Positions 1 through 8,444 of a DNA stretch of 64,000 nt are shown in pieces. This DNA is from Pseudovibrio axinellae (GTDB lineage: Bacteria > Pseudomonadota > Alphaproteobacteria > Rhizobiales > Stappiaceae). Location: assembly GCF_900110875.1 (NCBI RefSeq), contig NZ_FOFM01000005.1, forward strand, positions 186,001-250,000. The letters run 5' to 3'. The notes under the pieces were generated by a model. It was given only the letters and a program-made list of their open reading frames with translations. It had not been told where the DNA came from and made no database searches. Made by a program: the position numbers and the translations under genes. Numbering within the stretch: the stretch's first letter is position 1; every line of letters begins with the position of its first letter.

Positions 1-133
1 TAAACACAAGCCCTTCTTTTTGGAGGCAACTTTGAAGCGCCCTAATTTCGTCAGGCCGCGGTGTATCTGGCCCCTGCGCAAACGCCGCAACCGAGAAACA
101 CAAAGAGAGAAGAAGCACTAAACACCTGATCAT
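1..133 (-). CDS. Small secreted protein, N-terminal part only (cut by window edge)
   Basis: An open frame starts with ATG at 133 and reads leftward off the window without a stop. The first 44 residues are a typical Sec signal peptide (MIRCLVLLLSLCFSVAAFAQ) followed by a mature start with PDEIRALQSC. An AAGG ribosome binding site lies about 9 bases upstream. The opening of the mature part resembles that of the LprI-like protein at 62984-63469 (acidic-basic stretch, then a Cys), so a lysozyme-inhibitor-like protein is possible, but too little is visible to name it. Confidence 0.55.
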   Translation of the reverse strand, partial: MIRCLVLLLSLCFSVAAFAQGPDTPRPDEIRALQSCLQKEGLVF

Positions 134-230
134 GAGCAGCTACCTTAAAATCCAAGGCGCACAGCATACGCAGATATTCTTAACCTGATGCGCTCCCGAC
201 TCCTCCATTCCTAACCAAGCCGTCACACCC

Positions 231-257
231 TTAACAAGGCCCTCCTCACCTTGTTAA
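231..257. repeat. 9-bp perfect inverted repeat upstream of the left-edge gene
   Basis: Arms TTAACAAGG (231-239) and CCTTGTTAA (249-257) are separated by 9 bases. The element sits between the livK terminator and the start of the left-edge secreted-protein gene. Neither side has a T-run, so it looks more like an operator or mRNA hairpin than a terminator. Function unknown. Confidence 0.45.
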
Positions 258-265
258 AACTCGAC

Positions 266-300
266 AAAAAAAAGGGTCCCGGAGCAATGCCCCGAAACCC
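266..300 (-). terminator. Intrinsic terminator of livK
   Basis: A 12-bp stem (274-285 with 289-300, including G:U pairs on the transcript) with a 3-base loop is followed on the minus strand by eight T. It lies 31 bases past the livK stop and would end the liv operon. Confidence 0.85.
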
Positions 301-330
301 TCATGAACCTGTAAAGGTCATTCTAATGAA

Positions 331-1431
331 TTAACGGTACGCGTAAGAACCGTCTTTCCACTCATACCAAACGTAACCTGGAAGGGTAACGTCACCTTTT
401 TCATCGAACGACAGTTCACCAAGAACTGTATCGAACTTTTCAGAGTTCAGCTTCTCAACAACTGTATCGTAGTCAGTTGAACCGGCAGCAGCTGCAGCTT
501 TCGCCCATGTCTGGATCGCAGCGTAGGTGTACAGTGCGTAACCTTCTGTGGTTTTACCAGCAGCTTCAAGAGCAGCAACAACAGCAGCAGCTTCTTCGTT
601 GCTACGTGGATCCGGTGGGAATGTCATCAAAGTGCCAGCACCTGCTGGACCTGTGATTGACCAGTACTCATCAGTCACAAGCGCATCACCAGAAACCAAG
701 ATGGTATCCATACCCTGATCAACCATCTGACGCTTCATCAGACCAGCTTCAGTGTGGTAACCACCCACGTAAAGAACGTCGACTTTTTCAGACTTCAGCT
801 TGGAAACCAGCGCTGTGTAGTCTTTCTCACCAGCAGTGTAAGCCTCATAAAGAGCCTCTTCTTTGCCAGCAGCGTTCATCACAGCTTTGGTCGCGTCCGC
901 AAGACCCTTACCGTAAGCTGTTTTATCGTGGATCACAGCGATGTTTTTGTCGCCAAACTCAGTTGCAAGTGTTGTACCTGCAACGCGGCCCTGCTGATCA
1001 TCACGGCCACATACACGGAAGGTACCTGGACCTGCGCGCTCATCAGTGTATTTCGGGTTGGTCGACGCAGGAGTGATCTGGATGATACCCTCTTCAGCGT
1101 AAACCTGAGATGCTGGGATAGAAGAGCCCGAGCAGAAGTGACCAGCCATAAAGGCTACGTTTTTACCAACCATCTGGTTGGCAACAGCAACAGCCTGCTT
1201 TGGATCACAAGCATCATCACCAACCTCAAGAACAAGCATCTCGCCGTTCACACCACCAGCAGCGTTGATATCAGCAACAGCCTGCTCAGCACCTGCTTTC
1301 ATCTGTGCACCAAACGATGCGTACTGACCTGTCATCGGGCCCGCAGTTCCAACAATAATGTCAGCCATAGCAGCGCCAGAAATTGCCATTGCAGCAACAC
1401 CGGCAACGCTTGCCAAAAGATACTTTTTCAT
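331..1431 (-). CDS. livK: Branched-chain amino-acid ABC transporter, periplasmic binding protein
   Basis: The 366-residue protein is the substrate-binding component of the Liv/HAAT import system. It begins with a signal peptide (MKKYLLASV...GAAMA, about 24 residues) followed by the type I periplasmic-binding-protein opening DIIVGTAGPMTGQYASFG. The start at 1431 is preferred over an in-frame start 11 codons upstream, because GGGGAG lies 7-9 bases before it and the signal peptide then begins correctly. It is the last gene of the leftward liv operon, separated from the preceding gene by about 205 bases that hold a strong hairpin, so it may be expressed at a different level from the membrane components. 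The natural ligand (Leu/Ile/Val or another amino acid) cannot be read from the sequence. Confidence 0.93.
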   Translation of the reverse strand: MKKYLLASVAGVAAMAISGAAMADIIVGTAGPMTGQYASFGAQMKAGAEQAVADINAAGGVNGEMLVLEVGDDACDPKQAVAVANQMVGKNVAFMAGHFCSGSSIPASQVYAEEGIIQITPASTNPKYTDERAGPGTFRVCGRDDQQGRVAGTTLATEFGDKNIAVIHDKTAYGKGLADATKAVMNAAGKEEALYEAYTAGEKDYTALVSKLKSEKVDVLYVGGYHTEAGLMKRQMVDQGMDTILVSGDALVTDEYWSITGPAGAGTLMTFPPDPRSNEEAAAVVAALEAAGKTTEGYALYTYAAIQTWAKAAAAAGSTDYDTVVEKLNSEKFDTVLGELSFDEKGDVTLPGYVWYEWKDGSYAYR

Positions 1432-1472
1432 AAAAAACTCCCCTAAGTCAGGTGCATTTCTCAATAAAACAC

Positions 1473-1499
1473 CAGCGGATTACGCGGTGTAATCCGCTG
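1473..1499 (-). promoter_or_regulatory. Stable hairpin in the livK leader
   Basis: A perfect 11-bp inverted repeat (1473-1483 with 1489-1499) has a 5-base loop. On the minus strand it is followed by the weak T-stretch GGTGTTTTATT, then the livK ribosome binding site. It may be a partial terminator or an mRNA-stabilising hairpin between the membrane/ATPase genes and the binding-protein gene; that role is inference. Confidence 0.6.
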
Positions 1500-1636
1500 A
1501 AGCAGGCAAACCCCTCGCCTACTCAATGCCTCCAGTAACAAGGACCTCTCCGAACTCGTCATCTGAATGCTTCACCAGACACTAGTGTGACTAGAACTGA
1601 TCAAATTCGCAAGAATTATCTAAGTATTTTTGATAA

Positions 1637-1996
1637 TTAGTAATTATCTTGCTTTCCCGGTTTCAGTTTCCAGCTAAAGACGCTCACTTTATCGTAGAGC
1701 CAGCTGTACTGCGTCACCATCTGTTTGGTCCGTGTGCTGCGGTAGCTTGCCAGCCCAATTGCCAAGAGAACGGCATAATCCACCACCAGATACTGGATGG
1801 ACAGCAAAGGCTCCTCAAACAACGCAAACGACAGAAACCGCACGGCCAGCGCCAGCAGAAACGTGAACCAGAGCAGAATCGGCAAAGGCCGCCAGGTCAT
1901 CGCAACAGAGCGACCTGTTGCAGCAGATGCGATTCCGCCAAGAATCACGACCAACACAATAAAGACAGACAAAGAGCTGTCGTAAAGAATACCCAT
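1637..1996 (-). CDS. Small conserved membrane protein of the liv operon (DUF6867-like)
   Basis: This 119-residue protein has three hydrophobic segments (about residues 9-28, 37-57 and 68-84) and a basic, hydrophilic C-terminus. An excellent AAGGAGG ribosome binding site overlaps the end of livF, and only 12 bases separate the genes, so it is co-transcribed with the transporter. Small membrane proteins of this size recur after livF in rhizobial-type liv operons, and I believe they are classed as DUF6867; that family number is from memory. Function unknown; an accessory role in the transporter is inferred from position only. Confidence 0.8.
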   Translation of the reverse strand: MGILYDSSLSVFIVLVVILGGIASAATGRSVAMTWRPLPILLWFTFLLALAVRFLSFALFEEPLLSIQYLVVDYAVLLAIGLASYRSTRTKQMVTQYSWLYDKVSVFSWKLKPGKQDNY

Positions 1997-2008
1997 CTCA
2001 TCGCCTCC

Positions 2009-2740
2009 TTAGTGCGCGCCGCCTTCAAGATAAGCAGCTTTCACCTCTTCACGAGAAAGCAGCTCCTTACCTGTGCCGGTCATGGTGATTGTACCGTTGA
2101 CCATCACGTACCCACGATGAGCCAGTTTCAACGCATGATAGGCATTCTGCTCAACAAGGAACACAGTCAGACCATCGCTGCGGTTCAGCTCACGAATTGC
2201 ATCAAAGATCTGCGCCACGATAATGGGAGCAAGACCAAGGGATGGTTCATCAAGCAGCAACAAACGCGGACGGCTCATCAAAGCACGAGCGATTGCCAGC
2301 ATCTGCTGCTCACCACCCGACAAAGTCCCACCTCGCTGTTGCTGTCGCTCTTTCAGGCGTGGAAACAGCTCAAAGGCACGGCGAAGATCTTCTTCAAAGT
2401 GCTCGTTTCCAGCCACCATACCGCCCATCATCAAGTTCTCAAGAACCGTCATGCGTGGGAAGATGCGCCGTCCTTCGGGCGATTGTGCAATTCCTGTTCG
2501 CATAATCTCGTAGGTTGGCTTGTAGGTGATGTCCTCACCGCAATAGGACACAGATCCATTACGAGCCTGAGGCGTGCCACAAACAGTCATCATAAGAGTA
2601 GACTTGCCAGCACCGTTGGCGCCAATCAGCGTCACGATCTCACCTTCATAAACATCAAGATCAACACCATGCAGTGCCTGAATCTTTCCGTAAAAGGTTT
2701 TTATGCCGCGAACACTCAGGAGTGGCTGTCCGGTAGTCAT
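2009..2740 (-). CDS. livF: Branched-chain amino-acid ABC transporter ATPase LivF
   Basis: The 243-residue cytoplasmic ATPase energises the Liv importer. It shows Walker A GANGAGKST, the LivF-type Q-loop region (SPEGRRIFPRMTVLENLMMG), signature LSGGEQQ, Walker B LLLLDEPSLGLAP and the switch His in VFLVEQN. The length is normal for LivF. The start overlaps the livG stop by 4 bases (ATGA), indicating translational coupling. Confidence 0.95.
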   Translation of the reverse strand: MTTGQPLLSVRGIKTFYGKIQALHGVDLDVYEGEIVTLIGANGAGKSTLMMTVCGTPQARNGSVSYCGEDITYKPTYEIMRTGIAQSPEGRRIFPRMTVLENLMMGGMVAGNEHFEEDLRRAFELFPRLKERQQQRGGTLSGGEQQMLAIARALMSRPRLLLLDEPSLGLAPIIVAQIFDAIRELNRSDGLTVFLVEQNAYHALKLAHRGYVMVNGTITMTGTGKELLSREEVKAAYLEGGAH

Positions 2741-3582
2741 ATACCCACCTCCTCTTCTACCTGCCCAACTTCATCATCCTCAACGCCCAGATACGCTGCA
2801 ATCACATGCGGATCGTTCTTGACGAAGTCAGGAGTGCCATCAGAAATCTTCACGCCGTAATCCAGCACCACAACGTGGTCAGAGATTTCCATAACAACAG
2901 ACATGTCGTGCTCAATCAGAACAACTGACGTGTCATGCTCTTTGCGAATGTACTGAAGCAGTGTGTTCAGCTCCAAACTCTCTTTCGGGTTCAAGCCAGC
3001 AGCTGGCTCATCCAGGCAAAGAAGTTCAGGACCGGTACACATAGCACGGGCAATTTCCAAACGGCGTTGGTCACCATAAGAAAGGTCCGCAGCTGGTTTA
3101 TCGGCACGGTCAATCAGATCGATCCGTTCCAACCAGTACTTGGCCGTCTCAATAGCTTCGACGTTGGACTTTTTATAACCGCCCAGCCCAAGCAAACCAC
3201 CAATTGTCCAATTGGAAGCAACCATGAGCGGGTTATGCTGTGCCACCATCAGGTTTTCCAAAATAGTCATTCCGCCAAACAGACGAATATTCTGGAAAGT
3301 CCGTGCCACCTTTGCATCAGCGGTAATCTTGAAATCCGCCATGCGCTCCAGCAGGTGCTTTTCACCACCGGAGCGAGCCATGATAAGGCGGCCTTCAGTC
3401 GGCTTATAAAAGCCGGTAATGCAGTTAAACACGGTGGTTTTACCTGCACCATTGGGCCCGATCAGCGCAGTGATATCACCGCGCCCGATATTAAAGCTCA
3501 GGTCGTTGATCGCCGTCAGTCCGCCAAAGCGCATTGTCAGGTGTTCAACCTTCAAAACGGGGTTGTTGTCCCAGCTACTCAT
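2737..3582 (-). CDS. livG: Branched-chain amino-acid ABC transporter ATPase LivG
   Basis: The second ATPase of the importer, 281 residues. Walker A is GPNGAGKTT, the signature region is LSYGDQRRLEIARAM, Walker B is LLCLDEPAAGLNP and the switch His is in VVLIEHDMSVVM. The LivG-type insertion with ARTFQNIRLFGGMTILEN is present. About 20 extra residues at the C-terminus are acidic (DDEVGQVEEEVGI), a common extension in alphaproteobacterial LivG. It overlaps livM and livF by 4 bases each. Confidence 0.95.
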   Translation of the reverse strand: MSSWDNNPVLKVEHLTMRFGGLTAINDLSFNIGRGDITALIGPNGAGKTTVFNCITGFYKPTEGRLIMARSGGEKHLLERMADFKITADAKVARTFQNIRLFGGMTILENLMVAQHNPLMVASNWTIGGLLGLGGYKKSNVEAIETAKYWLERIDLIDRADKPAADLSYGDQRRLEIARAMCTGPELLCLDEPAAGLNPKESLELNTLLQYIRKEHDTSVVLIEHDMSVVMEISDHVVVLDYGVKISDGTPDFVKNDPHVIAAYLGVEDDEVGQVEEEVGI

Positions 3583-4913
3583 CCGTGACCCTCCTGAACA
3601 AGATCGGCAGAGATGCCCTTGGCGTTTTTAGAAAGTGCCACACTTGGCGTTCTGCTCGAAATAAGTCCACGCGGTTTCCAAACCATGATCACGACCATGA
3701 TCATACCAAAGACAAGCATGCGGTACTCTTCAAACTCACGGAAGAATTCAAAACCGCCAATCATCACAATAGCTGCAATCACCACGCCGATCTGTGAGCC
3801 AAGACCACCCAAAACCACAATCGCAAGAATGATCGCAGATTCAAGGAAGGTGAAACTCTCAGGAGAAATGAAACCCTGACGCGTTGCAAAGAAAGACCCT
3901 GCAAAACCAGCGAACATCGCACCAAGAGCAAAGGCTGTCAGTTTGGTTGTCGTTGTATTGATACCAAGAGCACGGCAGGCAATTTCATCTTCACGCAAAG
4001 CTTCCCATGCACGACCAATCGGCATCCGGCGCAAGCGCATGGTCACAAAGTTGGTGAACAAGGCCATCGCGAAGATGAGGTAGTACAGGAAGATAATGCG
4101 GTGAATACTGCTGTAATCCAAGCCAAAGAAGCTCGCAAAACCGCCTTCACCACGGGTGAATTCCAACCCGAAGAAGCTTGGACGCGGAATGCCGGAAAGA
4201 CCATCAGGCCCACCTGTAAACTGATACCAGTTCAGCAACACAACACGAATGATCTCACCAAACGCTAGTGTCACAATGGCAAGATAGTCTCCTCGCAACC
4301 TGAGCACCGGGAAGCCGAGAATGATACCCCAAAAGGCTGCCAAAATGCCGGCAAGCGGCAAACAGATCCAGAAGGAAAAGCCGAAATAGTGGGCGAGCAA
4401 AGCATAAGAGTAAGCTCCAACCGCATAAAACGCCACATATCCCAGATCCAGCAGGCCAGCCAAGCCAACCACAATGTTAAGGCCCCAGCCCAACATCACA
4501 TAGGTCAGCACCAAGATAGCAAGGTCAATATATTGACGAGACCCACGTGCACCCAGCCAAAACATCAACGCAAAGGGAAGAACAACAGCTAAACCAAGCA
4601 GAGCGTATTTAAGTACGCTGGAAGTTCCAGTGCTCAACCCACCCTTTGGCAAGAACCCTGAAAGGTTTAATGAAGGTGGGTCTTCCCGTTTCCAGAAGAA
4701 CACGTTCATGGCAAAACGGCCAGCAAACACAATCACTACAGCGGCTGCAACCGCCAACCAGCGGTGTTCCAGAAACAGCTCCGCACCGCGGCCAGACGCC
4801 ACGTCAACGCGTAGTCCAATCATCACACAGGCAAGCGCAAACGTAATAATTGCACCGCCCAAACTGTCTTTTACACTTGCAACAAGCAAGCTGTCTTTTT
4901 GTCTTGCCTGCAT
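3579..4913 (-). CDS. livM: Branched-chain amino-acid ABC transporter permease LivM
   Basis: An integral membrane permease of 444 residues. An N-terminal extension of about 130 residues contains several extra hydrophobic segments before the conserved LivM core (GWGLNIVVGLAGLLDLGYVAFYAVGAY) and the permease loop that contacts the ATPases (GRAWEALREDEIACRALGIN). It overlaps livH by one base (TGATG) and livG by 4 bases. Confidence 0.94.
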   Translation of the reverse strand: MQARQKDSLLVASVKDSLGGAIITFALACVMIGLRVDVASGRGAELFLEHRWLAVAAAVVIVFAGRFAMNVFFWKREDPPSLNLSGFLPKGGLSTGTSSVLKYALLGLAVVLPFALMFWLGARGSRQYIDLAILVLTYVMLGWGLNIVVGLAGLLDLGYVAFYAVGAYSYALLAHYFGFSFWICLPLAGILAAFWGIILGFPVLRLRGDYLAIVTLAFGEIIRVVLLNWYQFTGGPDGLSGIPRPSFFGLEFTRGEGGFASFFGLDYSSIHRIIFLYYLIFAMALFTNFVTMRLRRMPIGRAWEALREDEIACRALGINTTTTKLTAFALGAMFAGFAGSFFATRQGFISPESFTFLESAIILAIVVLGGLGSQIGVVIAAIVMIGGFEFFREFEEYRMLVFGMIMVVIMVWKPRGLISSRTPSVALSKNAKGISADLVQEGHG

Positions 4914-5848
4914 CAGACCTTCTCCACCTCAGGTTGGCCGAGAAGTCCTTCCGGCATAAAGATCAAAACAATCGCCAGGATCGAGAACGCTGCAACGTCT
5001 TTGTATTCAACGGAGAAGTACCCAGACCAAAACGTTTCAATCAGGCCAATCAGCAAGCCGCCTAGCATCGCGCCCGGCAAAGACCCGATTCCGCCCAAAA
5101 CAGCAGCGGTAAATGCCTTCACACCAGCAAGAAAGCCAATGTAAAAATCAATCACGCCGTAATAGAGCAAGAACATAAGACCCGCGACAGACGCCAGTGA
5201 GGCACCCATCACAAAGGTGAGTGAAATTGTGCGATCAACATTCACACCCAACAGTGACGCCATCTTACGGTCCTGCTCACAAGCACGCTGAGAACGGCCC
5301 AGATTGGTGTTGTTGATGATATAGGTAAAGCCACCCATCAAAATGACCGTCGTTACGACAATCAGGATCTGGATGTAAGACAGGTTTACGATAAAGCCAG
5401 AACCATCTGCACCACCATCGGTCAGCTGAAAGCTGCCGGAAAAGAGAGGTTGCAATGGCTTATTCTTGGCACCTTGAGAAACCTGTACGAAGTTTTGAAG
5501 AGCAATTGATGCACCAATTGCAGTAATAAGCGGCGCCAACCGGAAAGATCCGCGCAACGGGCGGTACGCCACCCGCTCTACCGTCCACCCCCAAACGGCA
5601 GTTAAAGCCATGGCCACCACAAGGACGAGGGCCAGAGCCAAGATCAAGAGCAAAACAGGCGTAGCTGCTGTAATACCAAGTGCAACAATCAGCACAAGTG
5701 CAATGAAAGAACCAACCATGAAGATATCGCCATGGGCGAAATTAATCATGCCGATAATGCCATAAACCATCGTATAGCCGATGGCGATAAGCCCATAAAT
5801 AGACCCCAGCGTTACACCATTGATAAGTTGTTGGAGAAAGTAATCCAT
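4913..5848 (-). CDS. livH: Branched-chain amino-acid ABC transporter permease LivH
   Basis: First gene of the operon, 311 residues and about eight membrane segments. The opening (LINGVTLGSIYGLIAIGYTM) and MINFAHGDIFMVGSF are diagnostic of LivH. The loop GRSQRACEQDRKMASLLGVN is the ATPase-contact region, and the last segments contain GGIGSLPGAMLGGL. The operon promoter should lie in the gap upstream (5849-6497). Confidence 0.94.
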   Translation of the reverse strand: MDYFLQQLINGVTLGSIYGLIAIGYTMVYGIIGMINFAHGDIFMVGSFIALVLIVALGITAATPVLLLILALALVLVVAMALTAVWGWTVERVAYRPLRGSFRLAPLITAIGASIALQNFVQVSQGAKNKPLQPLFSGSFQLTDGGADGSGFIVNLSYIQILIVVTTVILMGGFTYIINNTNLGRSQRACEQDRKMASLLGVNVDRTISLTFVMGASLASVAGLMFLLYYGVIDFYIGFLAGVKAFTAAVLGGIGSLPGAMLGGLLIGLIETFWSGYFSVEYKDVAAFSILAIVLIFMPEGLLGQPEVEKV

Positions 5849-6497
5849 GTTTTATTTTGTTCCCCGCATGAGACAAGCTTTTAGTTGCTGTCTGGTCTGA
5901 ATGCCTCCGAATTCAGCCCCCTATATTTAATTGCAAACCGACCTATAAGTAAATTACCCATACTATCAAGACCATATTTTGGAATTTTTATAACATTTTC
6001 ACATCGAAGGCGCATTTTTATTTCATATAGCCCATAGAGCCCGGCTTATTCCCACTTCCAAAAACCCCGAAAACTCTCCTCTGAGATCGTTGCCCGACAC
6101 CCCAAACATGAATCTTTTTCATCCGTTAGCGCATGCCATCTATTGATATATCAGAGGCACTATAGACTGATTATCCCTTGCTGAAAACTCGAAGGTAATA
6201 TCTAGTTTTTTTAGATGTTTGGGGCCGCGCATTATCACCGGAGCCTCCTGCCAGACTATTTTTCTCGGCACTAGCAGGCAAAGCAGACCAGCAAAAAAAT
6301 CAGGAAAAACACGTAGCGCGTTAATTAGTTTTGCGCAGTGCAACTAGCTTTTCTGGATGAATGGCTATAACTAAGCTAAATCCAAAAACTGCCGTATTCT
6401 GCGTGCTGAAAAGTACTAATGAATAACGGGCAGTATCAAACACAGATCATATCTGTGGGAATATCTTTAAACGAACTGGATAGCGACAGCTTTAACA
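5849..6497. other. A+T-rich intergenic region between livH and the flavin reductase gene
   Basis: About 650 bases separate two divergent genes. It must hold the livH promoter (minus) and the flavin-reductase promoter (plus). I see no convincing RNA gene, repeat or conserved operator. A 67-codon open frame at 6140-6343 (minus) lacks a ribosome binding site and recognisable protein features and is not called. Confidence 0.6.
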
Positions 6498-7004
6498 ATG
6501 ACGACTCCTGAAAATACAAAGACAAGTCTAGCTTCTCATGAGTTCAGAGAAGCAATGAGTCGTTTAGGCGCATCGGTTCACCTGCTGACCAGCACAGGAG
6601 CAGCAGGGCGCGTTGGAGCAACTGTTTCTTCGGTATGCTCTGTCTCAGACAATCCGCCAACCCTGCTCGTCTGCCTGAACAGAACCGCTAAAGTAAATCA
6701 GATCGTAAAGACGAATGGCGTCTTTTCCATCAACACTTTGATTCACGACCACACAGAGCTGTCAAATGTTTTTGCCGGACAAGGCGAGTTGCCAATGGAC
6801 GAGCGTTTTGCCAAAGGCAACTGGATCTCGCTTGCAACTGGAAGCCCGATCCTCAACAGTGCTCGTGTTAGCTTTGATTGTCAGATAAAAGAAGTATCAG
6901 AAGTCGGCACTCACTCAGTTATTTTTGGTGAAGTGGTTGCTGCACGTCTTGGTGAAGTCGCACCCGCTTTGATTTACCTCGACCGAAATTATCATTCTGT
7001 CTAA
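6498..7004 (+). CDS. Flavin reductase domain protein (HpaC/RutF type)
   Basis: The 168-residue protein matches the flavin-reductase-like FMN-binding split-barrel family: FREAMSRLGASVHLLTSTG at the N-terminus, GATVSSVCSVSDNPPTLLVCLNR (flavin-binding strand) near residues 39-61, and GVFSINTLIHDHTELSNVFAG. Members supply reduced FMN to a two-component monooxygenase. No monooxygenase gene is adjacent, so the partner is elsewhere and HpaC versus RutF cannot be decided. The ribosome binding site is weak. The next gene, 127 bases downstream, is on the same strand. Confidence 0.85.
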   Translation: MTTPENTKTSLASHEFREAMSRLGASVHLLTSTGAAGRVGATVSSVCSVSDNPPTLLVCLNRTAKVNQIVKTNGVFSINTLIHDHTELSNVFAGQGELPMDERFAKGNWISLATGSPILNSARVSFDCQIKEVSEVGTHSVIFGEVVAARLGEVAPALIYLDRNYHSV

Positions 7005-7131
7005 GGCATATCCGGTATACACGACACTCGGTTTTCGTGAAGGATAGGCCAAGAAATAATTAGGGCATCTCAAAGGTCTGTTTGACCGGAGCTGCTCATG
7101 TTCTTTTGCACTATGACTTTAAGGAAACGCC

Positions 7132-8160
7132 ATGGCAGCAGGTTCACGCAATTTAATCACTGACGTCCCGGGCCTGAAAGTCGGGAACGCGCATTGCGAG
7201 ACAACCAAATCAGGTGTCACCGTTCTCATCCCCGATGAACAGGCCGTTGCCTCGGTTGCAATTCTTGGCGGCGCCCCCGGCACCAGAGATATTGCACTTC
7301 TGGAACCGGAACAGACCGTCAATGCAATTGATGCACTGGTCTTGTCCGGTGGCTCCGCCTTCGGTCTGGATGCAGGCAGCGGTGCGCAGGTTCGTCTGGC
7401 TGAACTTGGCAAAGGGTTCAAAGTTGGCAATGCGGTCATCCCAATAACTCCAACAGCTATTCTATTCGATCTCCTCAATGGGGGGGATAAGTCTTGGGGT
7501 AGAAAGCCTATCTATCGCGAAATGGGCATCCAAGCAGTCGACAACGCATCCGAAGATTTTGAGCTGGGCACAAATGGTGCCGGATTCGGTGCAACAACCG
7601 CCGACCTGAAAGGTGGATTAGGCTCTGCCTCTTTGGCTCTGCCACGCGGCGGAACCGTTGGAGCCCTCATTGCTGTCAACGCATTAGGCCGCACAACAAT
7701 CGGTGACACCCCGCATTTCTGGGCGGCTCAAAGCGAGTATGACAAAGAGTTTGGCGGATTGGGCTGGCCCGCTCAGATGGAGACAATGGACCGCACAGTC
7801 CAGACCAAATTCAGCCTTGGCGCGATCGACGCATCCTCAAGCACAAACACAACCATCGGCATTGTTGCCACCGACCTGATCCTGACCAAGTCAGAAGCAA
7901 AACGTGTCGCAACCGCTGCACATGATGGCTACGCGCGCGCAATCTGGCCTGCCCACACTCCGATGGACGGTGATCTGCTCTTTGTGGTGTCGACTGGAAA
8001 ACGAAAAATGCAGGATCCGGCGTTCGAACTGTTAGAGCTAGGCGCTTACGCAGCTCAAACCGTTTCCCGCTCAATCGCACGCGGCGTATATAGCGCAAAA
8101 ACGTACCCCGGTGACACGGTACCAACGTACAAAACGCGCCATGAGCTTCACACCTCGTGA
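7132..8160 (+). CDS. P1 family peptidase (DmpA-type L-aminopeptidase/D-esterase, MEROPS S58)
   Basis: A 342-residue Ntn-type hydrolase of the self-cleaving DmpA/BapA family. Visible family features are the opening ITDVPGLKVGNAHCETTKSGVTV, the LSGGSAFGLDAGSGAQ segment and the cleavage-site region SSSTNTTIGIVATD near residues 235-247. In relatives the Thr or Ser after the cleaved bond becomes the N-terminal nucleophile; Thr is likely here. AAGGA lies about 9 bases before the ATG. Substrates of this family are N-terminal residues of short, D- or beta-amino-acid peptides; the actual substrate is not predictable. Confidence 0.88.
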   Translation: MAAGSRNLITDVPGLKVGNAHCETTKSGVTVLIPDEQAVASVAILGGAPGTRDIALLEPEQTVNAIDALVLSGGSAFGLDAGSGAQVRLAELGKGFKVGNAVIPITPTAILFDLLNGGDKSWGRKPIYREMGIQAVDNASEDFELGTNGAGFGATTADLKGGLGSASLALPRGGTVGALIAVNALGRTTIGDTPHFWAAQSEYDKEFGGLGWPAQMETMDRTVQTKFSLGAIDASSSTNTTIGIVATDLILTKSEAKRVATAAHDGYARAIWPAHTPMDGDLLFVVSTGKRKMQDPAFELLELGAYAAQTVSRSIARGVYSAKTYPGDTVPTYKTRHELHTS

Positions 8161-8306
8161 AGCCGCCACTCGACCAAATGCTGTAAAATAAGAACCACAC
8201 ACCAACGCAAAAAAAACAGAAAAAACGCAGGATCGCGCAAAACAACGCAAAATCTTGCAAACTTTGAATTTATCTGTAGTTTCATGTTCTTGATTGCCTG
8301 CAAGGC

Positions 8307-8347
8307 AAAAAAAGCGCCGCCTCTGGTGTTGGGGGCAGAGGCGACGC
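8307..8347 (-). terminator. Intrinsic terminator on the minus strand, downstream of the RND pump gene
   Basis: A 12-bp stem (8314-8325 with 8336-8347, one T:G wobble in the minus transcript) and a 10-base loop are followed on the minus strand by seven T. It lies about 100 bases past the RND gene stop and would end the efflux operon or a small RNA read leftward from this gap. Confidence 0.75.
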
Positions 8348-8404
8348 GGGGGAGCAAAGGACGGAGATAGCGGTAAATATACACCGCCCCTTGCTTTTCT
8401 CGTT

Positions 8405-8444
8405 GGCCTTCCCGGTTTCAAAGAACCGGGAAGGCCATTTTTTT
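8405..8444 (+). terminator. Intrinsic terminator on the plus strand, downstream of the P1 peptidase gene
   Basis: A perfect 13-bp stem (8405-8417 with 8424-8436), a 6-base loop and a run of seven T on the plus strand. It abuts the end of the convergent RND gene (8443), so a transcript from the peptidase gene would overlap the terminator of the opposite operon. Confidence 0.85.

Noticed and set aside
754-1446. A 230-codon plus-strand frame
   Set aside because: Antisense to livK; odd composition with many Cys and Ser.
1649-2860. A 403-codon open frame on the plus strand
   Set aside because: It is antisense to the liv genes, which have clear ABC-transporter motifs; its translation is rich in His, Gln, Arg and Ser with no family features.
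6140-6343. A 67-codon minus-strand frame in the livH upstream gap
   Set aside because: No ribosome binding site, no recognisable domain; the A+T-rich gap is better read as regulatory.
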